Below are positions 25,834-35,250 of a stretch of DNA of 64,000 nt, piece after piece. The stretch covers positions 310,001 to 374,000 of the forward strand of contig CAMFKE010000001.1 of assembly GCA_945957395.1 (NCBI GenBank), written 5' to 3'. Both the position numbers and the translations under genes were made by a program. Each line of letters starts with the position of its first letter. The first letter of the stretch is position 1. This stretch comes from an uncultured Opitutia bacterium (GTDB lineage Bacteria; Verrucomicrobiota; Verrucomicrobiia; Opitutales; UBA953). The notes under the pieces are model-generated. The model did not search any database and had not been told where the DNA came from. It saw only the letters and a list, made by a program, of their open reading frames with translations.

Positions 25834-26280
25834 ATGAACACATCCAAACGCATGCAAACCCTGACCCGCCTCTTCGAGATTCTCCATGGCGGGTTGATCG
25901 TGGCGGTCTCGGACTCTGCGTCAGGCACGGTTCGTCTCATCGTCGAAAACCGACCCGCGCTCGCTCCCATCCGCGATTCGTGGGGCCGGGTGGCTGTCAC
26001 CCTGACCGGGTGCCGCACCTTCGGGTTCGTCTCGGGGGACGGCGTGGGGGTGTCGGATGCGAACCGACGAGCGAGCACGCTGCGCCCCGTGGTGCGCGAG
26101 GCGCACAGCCGGGCCGGGATGTGCCGCGTGGAGTGCGGGTTCGGGCTTTCGGCCTGCACTCTGGAAATCGAGGCGGATACCTTCTCCCTCATGCTTGGCG
26201 GCGGTCGCGTCGTGTCCTTCGGCGAGCTTCAGTCGGAGCTGGGCGCTCCGGTGAGCGCGCAATATGCGCAGGCCTCCTGA
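25834..26280 (+). CDS. Hypothetical protein, 148 residues
   Basis: I do not recognise this protein. The frame opens at ATG 25834 (MNTSKRMQTLTRLFEIL), with an internal ATG at codon 7 as the alternative. The composition is that of a small globular beta-rich protein: LHGGLIVAVSDS, TVRLIVENRPA, WGRVAVTLTGCRTFGFVS, MCRVECGFGLSACTLEIEADTFSLML. No signal peptide or membrane helix is evident. It has five Cys or more, unevenly placed. A longer minus-strand frame covers part of the same region, but the plus frame has the more protein-like alternation of strands and is followed by a terminator-like hairpin, so it is preferred. It stands alone between the divergent Sel1 gene and the MFS exporter. Confidence 0.5.
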   Translation: MNTSKRMQTLTRLFEILHGGLIVAVSDSASGTVRLIVENRPALAPIRDSWGRVAVTLTGCRTFGFVSGDGVGVSDANRRASTLRPVVREAHSRAGMCRVECGFGLSACTLEIEADTFSLMLGGGRVVSFGELQSELGAPVSAQYAQAS

Positions 26281-26306
26281 CGCGCCGGGGTGGATATCGG
26301 GGAATC

Positions 26307-26345
26307 CGCCCTCGTCCGGTTTCGGACGGGGGCGTTTCCTTTTTG
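26307..26345 (+). terminator. Terminator-like hairpin after the 148-residue hypothetical gene
   Basis: CGCCCTCGTCCG and CGGACGGGGGCG pair (one T-G wobble) around GTTT and are followed by TTTCCTTTTT. It lies 26 bases after the stop at 26280. Confidence 0.7.
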
Positions 26346-26404
26346 GGGAAGGGGGTGAATCGGACTTTGCCGGGCGGCGGCGAATCGGGCAGGATGGCGG
26401 GACC

Positions 26405-27619
26405 ATGACGGATTCCGACAATGACCGTGCGGGGCGTTTTGCCGAGAGGGCCATGCTGCTGGGGTTGGCCGCCGTGCAGTTCACGCACATTCTGGATTTC
26501 ATGATCATGATGCCCCTGGGGCCGAAATTCATGCGCGAATTCGGCATATCCCCGGAGCGTTTCGGCGTTCTTCTGGCCTCGTATTCCTTCAGCGCCGGCA
26601 TCGCGGGATTTCTGGCCGGCTTTTACCTGGATCGGTTCGAGCGTCGGCGCGTCCTGGTCACGCTCTACGCCGGTTTCACGCTGGGCACGCTGGGGTGCGC
26701 GCTGGCCGGGGGCTATTGGTCGCTCATGGCGGCGCGCGTGGTGGCGGGCGCCTTCGGCGGCGTGGCGGGCTCGGTGGTGCTGGCCATCGTGGGAGACGCC
26801 GTCGCTGCGGAGCGGCGGGGCAGGGCCATGGGGTTGATCATGACCGCCTTTTCGCTCGCGTCGGTGTTGGGCATGCCGGTGGGGCTTTCGCTGGCTGACC
26901 GCTTCGGGTGGAACGCCCCGTTTTTCGTGCTGGCGGCGTGCGGCCTGGCGGTTCTGGCCGTGATTTCCCGGGTGGTTCCCGTGATGCCGGCGCACGCGGC
27001 TCATTCGGCGCAGGGGGCGCTGAAGCGTATGGGTGCGATCCTGCGCGAGCCCAATCACCGGAGGGCCTTCGCGCTGATGGCGGTCGTCACCGGTGCCGGG
27101 GCGCTGATCTACCCGTTCATGAGCCCGTCGCTGGTGTTCAATGCGGGGCTGCCCGAGGACCGTCTGGCTCTGGTCTACCTTTGCGGCGGGGCGGCGACCA
27201 TCGTGACCTCCAACTTTTTCGGCCGGCTTTCCGACAGGCTGGGGCGCGTGCGCGTGTTTTCCGCCATCGTGCTGATGTCGGCGCCGCTCACGCTCGGCGT
27301 CACCCACCTGCCGCCCACTCCGGTGTGGGCGATATTGGCGCTGACGACCTGTTTCGTGGTGTCCACCGCCGGCCGCATGGTGCCGATGATGGCGATTCTT
27401 TCGACGAGCGTGGAGCCCCGTCATCGGGGCGGCTTCATGAGCGTGAATTCGGCTGTGCAGCAGCTTTCCGGAGGTCTCGCCACCGCGCTGGCGGGCGCCT
27501 TGGTGAGCCGGGGTGAGTCGGGGCGGTTGGAGGGCTACGGCTACGCCGGCTGGCTGTCCGTCGCGTGCGTCGCGCTATCCGTGTTGTTGGTGCGTCGCGT
27601 GCGCCCCGTCGCGCAGTGA
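26405..27619 (+). CDS. MFS transporter, arabinose-efflux-like
   Basis: The 404-residue protein has twelve predicted helices in two halves joined by a cytoplasmic loop near ALKRMGAILREPNHRRAF. The first helix contains FTHILDFMIMMPLGPKFMREFGISPERFG, and GFYLDRFERRRVLVTLYAGF after TM2 is motif A (G-x-x-x-D-R-x-x-R-R). The matching GRLSDRLGRVRVF is seen in the second half. Such drug:H+ or sugar efflux permeases have broad substrates that cannot be predicted here. The start at 26405 (MTDSDNDRAGRF) is the ATG closest to the first helix; GGATGGCGGGACC precedes it and offers a weak GGCGG ribosome site. The phosphoribosyltransferase gene follows after 60 bases. Confidence 0.9.
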   Translation: MTDSDNDRAGRFAERAMLLGLAAVQFTHILDFMIMMPLGPKFMREFGISPERFGVLLASYSFSAGIAGFLAGFYLDRFERRRVLVTLYAGFTLGTLGCALAGGYWSLMAARVVAGAFGGVAGSVVLAIVGDAVAAERRGRAMGLIMTAFSLASVLGMPVGLSLADRFGWNAPFFVLAACGLAVLAVISRVVPVMPAHAAHSAQGALKRMGAILREPNHRRAFALMAVVTGAGALIYPFMSPSLVFNAGLPEDRLALVYLCGGAATIVTSNFFGRLSDRLGRVRVFSAIVLMSAPLTLGVTHLPPTPVWAILALTTCFVVSTAGRMVPMMAILSTSVEPRHRGGFMSVNSAVQQLSGGLATALAGALVSRGESGRLEGYGYAGWLSVACVALSVLLVRRVRPVAQ

Positions 27620-27679
27620 GCGTGCGTTTTGTCGCCAAGGAGGCGTTGCCCGTCGTGCCAAACGGGCCATGGTGAGGGT

Positions 27680-28246
27680 ATGAGTGAACGCGTTGAAGCC
27701 AGCCCCCTTTCGTCCGTGATCTTTTCGCGCGAGCGCATCGCGCTGTGCGTGGAGCGCATGGGGCGAGAAATCGCGGTGCACTACGCGCAGGCCGGCGTGC
27801 GGGAAATCACGCTGGTCGCGGTGGCCGACGGGGCGCTGATGTTCGCGGCCGACCTTATGCGGGCTTTGCCTGAAAGTCCGATTGTGCGGTTCGTGAGCGT
27901 GCGGGTGAGCGCCTACGGGGAGGGGATGACGCCGCGCGAGAAGGCCGACATCCTCGGGCCGCTGCCCGATCTGGCCGGCGCTCACACGCTGATCGTGGAG
28001 GACATCCTGGACACCGGGCTCACGCTGGGCGCCCTGACGGCGGCCTTGCGCGAGAAGGGGCCGGCGTCTTTGCGCACCGCGGTGCTCTTGGACAAGCCGA
28101 CGGGTCGACGTCGGCCGTTCGAGGCGGATCATGTGGGGTTTGTTTGCCCCGACGAATTCGTCGTGGGCTACGGCCTGGATTTCGCCGGGCGCTACCGGAA
28201 CCTGGCGGACATCGGCGTGCTGCGCCACGAACTGCGCGACGCCTGA
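27680..28246 (+). CDS. hpt: Hypoxanthine phosphoribosyltransferase
   Basis: This 188-residue purine-salvage enzyme transfers phosphoribose from PRPP to hypoxanthine or guanine. The PRPP-binding loop is LIVEDILDTGLTLGAL (residues about 111-126) with the acidic ED pair, and the N-terminal flexible loop and strand follow the family (ITLVAVADGALMFAADLM, where the usual motif is GxLKGA). The substrate-specifying C-terminal part DHVGFVCPDEFVVGYGLDFAGRYRNLADIGVL is nearly textbook. The start at 27680 has GGTGAGGGT just upstream. It could be co-transcribed with the MFS gene, and it is followed by a strong terminator. Confidence 0.93.
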   Translation: MSERVEASPLSSVIFSRERIALCVERMGREIAVHYAQAGVREITLVAVADGALMFAADLMRALPESPIVRFVSVRVSAYGEGMTPREKADILGPLPDLAGAHTLIVEDILDTGLTLGALTAALREKGPASLRTAVLLDKPTGRRRPFEADHVGFVCPDEFVVGYGLDFAGRYRNLADIGVLRHELRDA

Positions 28247-28266
28247 GGCCGGATGCCGGAAAACAG

Positions 28267-28304
28267 AAAACCCCGCCTCACAGCTACAAGGGCGGGGTTT
28301 TTGT
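28267..28304 (+). terminator. Terminator after hpt
   Basis: AAAACCCCGCC and GGCGGGGTTTT form an 11-bp perfect stem around a 13-base loop and end in TTTTTG. Confidence 0.88.
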
Positions 28305-28492
28305 TTCGGTTGGTCGCAAACGGTCTAAGGCTCTTTATTCCTGGGATACAGCCGGACTTTATACGGTCGGGCTTTGCTTGCTGCACGGGGTTCGGTGATC
28401 GGCCGGAACCGCATGACTGCCGATGAATATGAAGAGCTCTTTTCGTTCGTCAAATGGTTTTTTGAAAAAACTTCCCGAAGGGTTTTAAGCGG

Positions 28493-29872
28493 TCATCCGC
28501 GCAGGATGAGTCGGATGAAGTCGGCGTTGCTTTTGGTTTTGGCGAGGCGGTCGGTCATAGCCTCGGCGATGTCCTCGATCTTGCCGCCGACCATGGCGCG
28601 GCGCAGCAGGCGGGAGGCCTCCAGGTAGTCGTCCGGGAGGATGAGCTCCTCCTTGCGGGTGCCGGAAGCGGCGAGGTCGAAGGCGGGCCAGATGCGCAGT
28701 TCGGCGACCTTGCGGTCGAGCACCATCTCCATGTTGCCCGTGCCCTTGAACTCCTCGAAAATCAGGTCGTCCATGCGGCTGCCGGTCTTGATGAGCGCGG
28801 AGGCCACGATGGTGAGACTGCCGCCCTCCTCGGTGTTGCGAGCGGAGGAGAAAATCTGGCGGGGTTTCTCCATGGCGCGCGAATCGAGACCGCCGGTCAT
28901 GGTGCGGCCGGAGCCGACCTTGGCGTTGTTGTAGGCGCGCGTGAGGCGGGTGATGGAGTCCATCAGCAGCACCACATGCTTGCCGCATTCCACGAGGCGC
29001 TTGGCGCGTTCGATGCAGAATTCGGCCACGCGGATGTGGTTTTCGGCCTCCTCGTCGTTGGAGGAGGCGTACATCTCGACATCGGGCAGGTCGCGGCGGA
29101 AGTCGGTCACCTCCTCGGGGCGTTCGTCGACGAGCAGGAGCATGACGACGCACTCGGGGTGGTTGTGCTGCACGCCGAAGGCGATGTCCTTGAGCAGGGT
29201 GGTCTTTCCGGTGCGGGGCGGCGCGACGATGAGGCCGCGTGTGCCCTTGCCGACGGGGCAGAAGAGGTCGACCACTCGCGTGGTGAGCCGGCCGTCCTTG
29301 GTCTCCAGCTTGAGCATGTCGTCCGGAGCGACGCTGGTGAGCTGGGTGAACGGTATGCGGCGCATGCGCGAATCCGGCTCCAGTCCGTCGACGGAGACGA
29401 TCTGCATGACCTTGGCGTTGGGGAATCGCGGGTCGTGGCGGGCCTTGGCCACGATGTGCGACCCGGCCTTGAGCTTGTGCCGCTTGGCGATTTCGCGGGA
29501 GACGAAGGGGTCGGTGGCGCGCACGCGGCCGCCGGCGCGGGGCGAGACGAGGTTGCCGTTCTCCTTGCCGTCCGGGGCGAAAAGGCCCTCGACGGTGACG
29601 AGTTCCTCTTGCGGCTTGGGGGCGGGGCGCTCCGGGCGGTTGGTGCGCTCCGCAGTCGGCGTCTGAGCCGGGGCGGCCGGGACGGCGGAGGCTTGCTCAA
29701 GGGGGGCGGCGGCGGCTTCGCGCAGTTCGGCGTGGGGCTCGGAGGGCGCCTCGACGGGCGCGACCGTCTCGGGAGCGGCCGGCGCGGGAGCCGCGGATTC
29801 TCCTCGCGGCTTGGAGGCGCGGGGGCGGCGTTTGTCGGGCGAATTGTTCTGTCGGGCGTTGAGGGCGCTCAT
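28493..29872 (-). CDS. rho: Transcription termination factor Rho
   Basis: Rho is the hexameric RNA helicase that terminates transcription. The 459-residue product has about 75 residues of Ala/Pro/Glu-rich, probably disordered sequence (PAPAAPETVAPVEAPSEP) before the RNA-binding cold-shock domain (VEGLFAPDGKENGNLVSP...DPFVSREIAKRHKLKAGSHIVAKARHDPR). The ATPase core includes the P-loop IVAPPRTGKTTLL, Walker B VVMLLLVDERPEEVTDF, LLMDSITRLTRAYN, the Q-loop/R-loop region VGSGRTMTGGLDS and FEEFKGTGNMEM. The usual N-terminal Rho helix bundle is not obvious. The start at 29872 (MSALNARQNNS) begins the extension; upstream sequence contains CACCTTTCGCACC but no Shine-Dalgarno. Confidence 0.96.
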   Translation of the reverse strand: MSALNARQNNSPDKRRPRASKPRGESAAPAPAAPETVAPVEAPSEPHAELREAAAAPLEQASAVPAAPAQTPTAERTNRPERPAPKPQEELVTVEGLFAPDGKENGNLVSPRAGGRVRATDPFVSREIAKRHKLKAGSHIVAKARHDPRFPNAKVMQIVSVDGLEPDSRMRRIPFTQLTSVAPDDMLKLETKDGRLTTRVVDLFCPVGKGTRGLIVAPPRTGKTTLLKDIAFGVQHNHPECVVMLLLVDERPEEVTDFRRDLPDVEMYASSNDEEAENHIRVAEFCIERAKRLVECGKHVVLLMDSITRLTRAYNNAKVGSGRTMTGGLDSRAMEKPRQIFSSARNTEEGGSLTIVASALIKTGSRMDDLIFEEFKGTGNMEMVLDRKVAELRIWPAFDLAASGTRKEELILPDDYLEASRLLRRAMVGGKIEDIAEAMTDRLAKTKSNADFIRLILRG

Positions 29873-30209
29873 CGTGAACCGTGGTGCGAAAGGTGTGCGG
29901 GGGGAGGGGCCTGCCTCTGCCGGCGCCGAGGGGGCGCGCCGGTCTGCGGGCATGGCGTGATGCGAGCCTGCGTGCCCCCGGAATCCGGGATTTCCGGCGT
30001 GGGGCGTTTCGCCTGCGCGTAAGCCGCAAAGGGCGTATCTTGTGCCGGCGGGATTGGGTCACGAGACCCGTGCCGGCTAAGAATCACAGGGAAAGCCGTA
30101 GAGGGGGGGGCGGGTGGAGCAAACAAAAAAAGCGGAGCACGCGCGCGCATCCGGAGTTTCCCGAAGAATCCCGCGCAAGGCGAGGAGCGGCGGGCCCGCG
30201 CCTCGCGGG
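29873..30209. other. Intergenic region upstream of rho
   Basis: This 337-base stretch separates rho from the response-regulator kinase gene on the same strand. No credible gene was found in either direction. The half nearer 30209 holds a terminator-like hairpin with a run of seven T for the kinase transcript; the rest should hold the rho promoter and leader, but no clear -35/-10 pair is visible. Confidence 0.6.
30124..30155 (-). terminator. Probable terminator after the REC-kinase gene
   Basis: Read on the minus strand, CTCCGGATGCGCG and CGCGTGCTCCG form an imperfect GC-rich stem followed by CTTTTTTTG. It lies about 55 bases after the stop at 30210. Confidence 0.55.
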
Positions 30210-31342
30210 TTACGCCGCGCCGGGGGCGGCCGGCGGCGGTTGGGTCGGCAGGGTGAAGCGGAAGGTCGTGCCTTTGCCCTGTTCGCTTTCCACGCCGATG
30301 GTTCCGCCATGGGCCTCGACGGCCAGCTTGCACAGCGAAAGGCCCAGACCGGTGGAGTGTACGCCGGGGATTTGCGTGCCTTCGACCTGGACGAACTTTT
30401 CGAAAATGCGCGCGTGGTAGTCGGGGGGGATTCCGGGGCCGTTGTCGCTGATGGCCACAATCACTCTCGCCTTGTCCGCCGAGAGGTCGGCCCTCAGCGT
30501 GATCTCGCCGGTCGTCCGGTCGGTGAACTTCAGGGCGTTTCCGAGGATGTTCTGGATGACGCGTCGCAGCAGCGCGCGGTCGACTCGGGCCACGGGCGGC
30601 TCCGTCGAGCCGAGCACGGTGACGGCGCGTTTGCCGACGAGCAGGCCGGCGTTGGCGACCGCCTCGCGGCAAACCTCGGCGAGGTCGACCGGCTCGCGCA
30701 GCAGCGTCATCACGCCTTCCTCGAGTTTGCTGAGGTCAAGCAGACTGTCGGCCATGTCGAGCAGCTGGCGCGCGGCGGATTGCGAGCGGCGAAGGTAGTT
30801 TTGGGAGGCGTCGTCGAGGCCCGGGTTGCGTTCGGCGACCTCCTCCAGGAAGCCCTTGATGGCGTTGAGCGGGTTGCGCAGGTCGTGCACGATGAGCCGG
30901 CTGAGGTCCTTGCGCATCGACTCGAGTTCGCGGATGCGGGCGAGGTTGGCCTGCAGCTCCAGACGCTGGCGGCGCAGGGCGAGGTGGGTGGCCACGCGCG
31001 CCTCGACCTCCTCGATCTGGAAGGGTTTGGTGATGTAGTCCACGCCTCCGGAGAGGAAGGCTTTGACCTTGTCGGACGATTCGTTGAGCGCGCTGATGAA
31101 CAGCACGGGAATGTCCTTGAGCCCGAGGTCGTCCTTGAGCCGCGCGCACACCTCGTAGCCGTTCATCTCGGGCATGTTGATGTCCAGCAGGACGATGTCG
31201 GGCGGTTGGGCCGCGCAGGCCTGAAGCGCGAGTTTTCCGGAAGGCACCGGGCGTACCTTGTAACCGTGGCGCCTTAGCATGTCGCCGAGGACCTGCAGGT
31301 TTTCGAGGGTGTCGTCGACGATGAGAATGTTGGGAGGGGTGT

Positions 31343-31346
<4 letters not shown>
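30210..31346 (-). CDS. Response regulator receiver fused to histidine kinase (REC-HisKA-HATPase)
   Basis: The 378-residue cytoplasmic protein begins with a receiver domain (PNILIVDDTLENLQVL, phospho-acceptor Asp in DIVLLDINMPEMNGYEV, conserved Lys in DYITKPF), then a coiled segment (RRQRLELQANLARIRELESMRKDL), a HisKA domain (LSRLIVHDLRNPLNAIKGFLEE, His about residue 155) and a HATPase_c domain (RRVIQNILGNALKFTD, VIVAISDNGPGI, STGLGLSLCKLAVEAHGGTI). There is no DNA-binding output. Its ATG overlaps the stop of the upstream sensor kinase by four bases, so the two are made together; the receiver probably takes phosphate from that kinase. The target after this step is not in the window. Confidence 0.92.
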
Positions 31347-33355
<2,009 letters not shown>

Positions 33356-33498
33356 GGTGCGCCGGCCGGGGCGCGGGCGTCGGCCGCATATCACGGCTTC
33401 TCCCCCTGCGCCAATTGGCTCGACGATGTGGGCAAGCTACCTGTGCGCCGTGCTCCGGGCGAGCGTTTATCCGGAAAATGAATCGTGGCGGGGCGCGT

Positions 33499-33536
33499 AA
33501 AAGGCCCGCCCAAGCGCCGCCGTCGAGTGGCGGGCC
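33499..33536 (-). terminator. Terminator after the second REC-kinase gene
   Basis: GGCCCGCC (33503-33510) and GGCGGGCC (33529-33536) are complementary; on the minus strand the stem is followed by TTTTACG. It starts four bases after the stop at 33541. Confidence 0.7.
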
Positions 33537-33540
33537 GGAT

Positions 33541-34746
33541 TCACTCCTCGGCGTCCAGCGCGACGGGGGGGCGGTTCTCGGCGGGCAGCAGGGGCAGCGA
33601 CACGGTGGCCACGGCGCCGGAGTCGGCGGCGTTGGAGAGGGCGAGGGTGCCGCCCAGGCGCTCCACGGCGTGGCGGGCGAGGGGCAGGCCGAGGCCGGCG
33701 CCGACATCGGCCTTCACGCTGATGAAGGGCTCGAAGAGCGTGTCGGCCACGGAGGGGTCGATGCCCGGTCCGTTGTCCCGGATGCGCAGGATGAGCCGAC
33801 GCGCGTCGGAAGGGCCGTCGGCGACGGCCGAAAGGGTGATTTTCGCACGCGGTGTGATGCGGCGCGAGGTGGCGTCGGCGGCGTTGCTGAGCAGGCGCAC
33901 GAGGACGATTTTGAGCGTTTCGGCGTTGGTGCGCAGGCGGAGGTTTTCCAGTTCGCCGAGTTCCGAGTCGAGCTCGCCCTCGTACTCCTTTTCGGTGCGC
34001 ATGGTCTCCAGCGCATCGCGCACGATGTCGCGCAGGGAGGCGTCGTGCAGCGGGGGCCGGGTGTGTTCGCCGAGCACGAGCACCTGGGAGATGATGTTGC
34101 CGATGCGGCGCAGGCCGCGGTCCATGCCGTCGATGGAGCGGTTCACCAGCGGGGCGTTCGAGGGGGCCGTGCGCATGAGGTCGAGGTAGCCCACGACGAT
34201 GCCCAGCAGGTTGTTGAGGTTGTGCGAAAGGCCCAGCGTGAGCTGGCCGAGCATGGCCTGGCGGCGGGCCTCGGCGAGGCGCTGCTGCAGGGCGAGGTTC
34301 TCGCGGTGGTAGTCGCGCACACGCAACTGCGTGCGCACGCGCGCCATGGTCTCGTCGAGGTCGATGGGCTTGACGATGTAGTCGACGGCGCCGGCGCCGA
34401 GGCCCTCGAGTTTGCCCTCCTTGCCGGCGCGCGCGGTGATGAAGATGACCGGGATTTCACGCGTCTCCGGGCGTTCCTGCAGGATGCGGCAGGCCTCGAT
34501 GCCGTCCATTTCGGGCATCATGACATCCAGCAGGATGATGTCGGGGCGCTCGGCCAGGGCGAGTTCGACGCACTGGCGGCCGTTTTCGGCGACGAGGGGG
34601 AGCATGCCCTCGCGCTCGAGCTTGCGCTCCAGCAGCTTCACATTGATGGGCTGGTCGTCGACCACGAGCACGCGGGGCGGTCGGGCGGCGCCGGGGGCGC
34701 CGGGGCTGGTCGCGGGTTTGGGCAGGTGGTCGAAGATGGACGACAT
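33541..34746 (-). CDS. Response regulator receiver-histidine kinase with SHNLNN-type H-box
   Basis: The 401-residue protein starts with a Pro/Ala linker, then a receiver (PRVLVVDDQPINVKLLERKL, phospho-acceptor Asp in DIILLDVMMPEMDGIEA, Lys in DYIVKPIDLDET), a coiled coil (RDYHRENLALQQRLAEARRQAML) and a kinase core. The H-box is LTLGLSHNLNNLLGIVVGYLDL, of the S-H-N-L-N-N-L type rather than S-H-E-L-R-T-P; such boxes occur in NtrB-like and related families. HATPase_c motifs are present (VRLLSNAADATSRR, LRIRDNGPGIDPSV, GAGLGLPLARHAVERLGGTL). The start at 34746 begins MSSIFDHLPKP and follows the leader CTCTTCCTTTCCCTTC. It is separated from the preceding sensor pair by its own terminator, so it is a separate unit. 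Confidence 0.9.
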   Translation of the reverse strand: MSSIFDHLPKPATSPGAPGAARPPRVLVVDDQPINVKLLERKLEREGMLPLVAENGRQCVELALAERPDIILLDVMMPEMDGIEACRILQERPETREIPVIFITARAGKEGKLEGLGAGAVDYIVKPIDLDETMARVRTQLRVRDYHRENLALQQRLAEARRQAMLGQLTLGLSHNLNNLLGIVVGYLDLMRTAPSNAPLVNRSIDGMDRGLRRIGNIISQVLVLGEHTRPPLHDASLRDIVRDALETMRTEKEYEGELDSELGELENLRLRTNAETLKIVLVRLLSNAADATSRRITPRAKITLSAVADGPSDARRLILRIRDNGPGIDPSVADTLFEPFISVKADVGAGLGLPLARHAVERLGGTLALSNAADSGAVATVSLPLLPAENRPPVALDAEE

Positions 34747-34816
34747 GAAGGGAAAGGAAGAGGTCGGAGTGATGAATGATGAACGGCGTGCGGTTTCGCC
34801 ATTTAGACGGGGGCTT

Positions 34817-35185
34817 TCAGTCGCCTTGTTCTTCCATGTGGCGTCGTGTGGTTTTGACGCTGGCGACGAGGATCGCGATGAGCTCGTCGCACTCGGCGCG
34901 CAGGTCGGCAAGTTTCGCCGACGGAAGGGAATTGGAGCGATCGAGCAGGTCCATCCAGTAGGCCGTTTCGTCTGCTTCCTTCAGGCAATCGCCGAGTTTG
35001 GCGAGGAATTCGGCGCGGCTGCGTGAGCGCGCCGCCTCGCGGTAGTTGGCACCGATGGAGGTGCTTGAGCGCAGAATTTGTTTCCCGATGATCTCGGAAA
35101 CCGGGTCATGCGGCAGGGCCCGTGTCATCCGGATGACACGAAGCGCGAACTCCGTGGTTCGCTCGGATAAATCCGGCGTTGTCAT
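34817..35185 (-). CDS. Four helix bundle protein (23S rRNA intervening-sequence protein family)
   Basis: The 122-residue protein matches the small four-helix-bundle family first noticed inside 23S rRNA intervening sequences and also related to Avd of diversity-generating retroelements. The characteristic run is FALRVIRMTRALPHDPVSEIIGKQILRSSTSIGANYREAARSRSRAEFLAKLGDCLKEADETAYWMDLL, with the S-x-S-I-x-A-N-Y-x-E turn. Family members are pentameric and basic, and most have no known function. It sits between two signalling and metabolic genes, not in an rRNA gene, and no reverse transcriptase is nearby. Short heptamer-like repeats (GATGAAT/GATGAAC at 34771-34784 and GCACTCC/GCAATCC at 35226-35239) flank it on either side. 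Confidence 0.88.
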   Translation of the reverse strand: MTTPDLSERTTEFALRVIRMTRALPHDPVSEIIGKQILRSSTSIGANYREAARSRSRAEFLAKLGDCLKEADETAYWMDLLDRSNSLPSAKLADLRAECDELIAILVASVKTTRRHMEEQGD

Positions 35186-35250
35186 TCGCGCTTCGTGGTC
35201 GGTTTTACCGTCGGTTCCTCAGTCGGCACTCCGCAATCCGACTTCGCCGG

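Noticed and set aside
24101-25837. A 578-codon plus-strand frame opposite the Sel1 gene
   Set aside because: The repeat structure of Sel1 on the minus strand explains the long open frame; the plus product has only Arg/Gly/Ala bias.
25921-26601. A 226-codon minus-strand frame competing with the 148-residue hypothetical gene
   Set aside because: It would run into the start of the MFS gene and across a terminator hairpin, and its product is Arg/Pro/Gly-rich. It is less credible, though not excluded.
34817-35185. Diversity-generating retroelement (the protein resembles Avd)
   Set aside because: No reverse transcriptase, template repeat or variable repeat is present near it.
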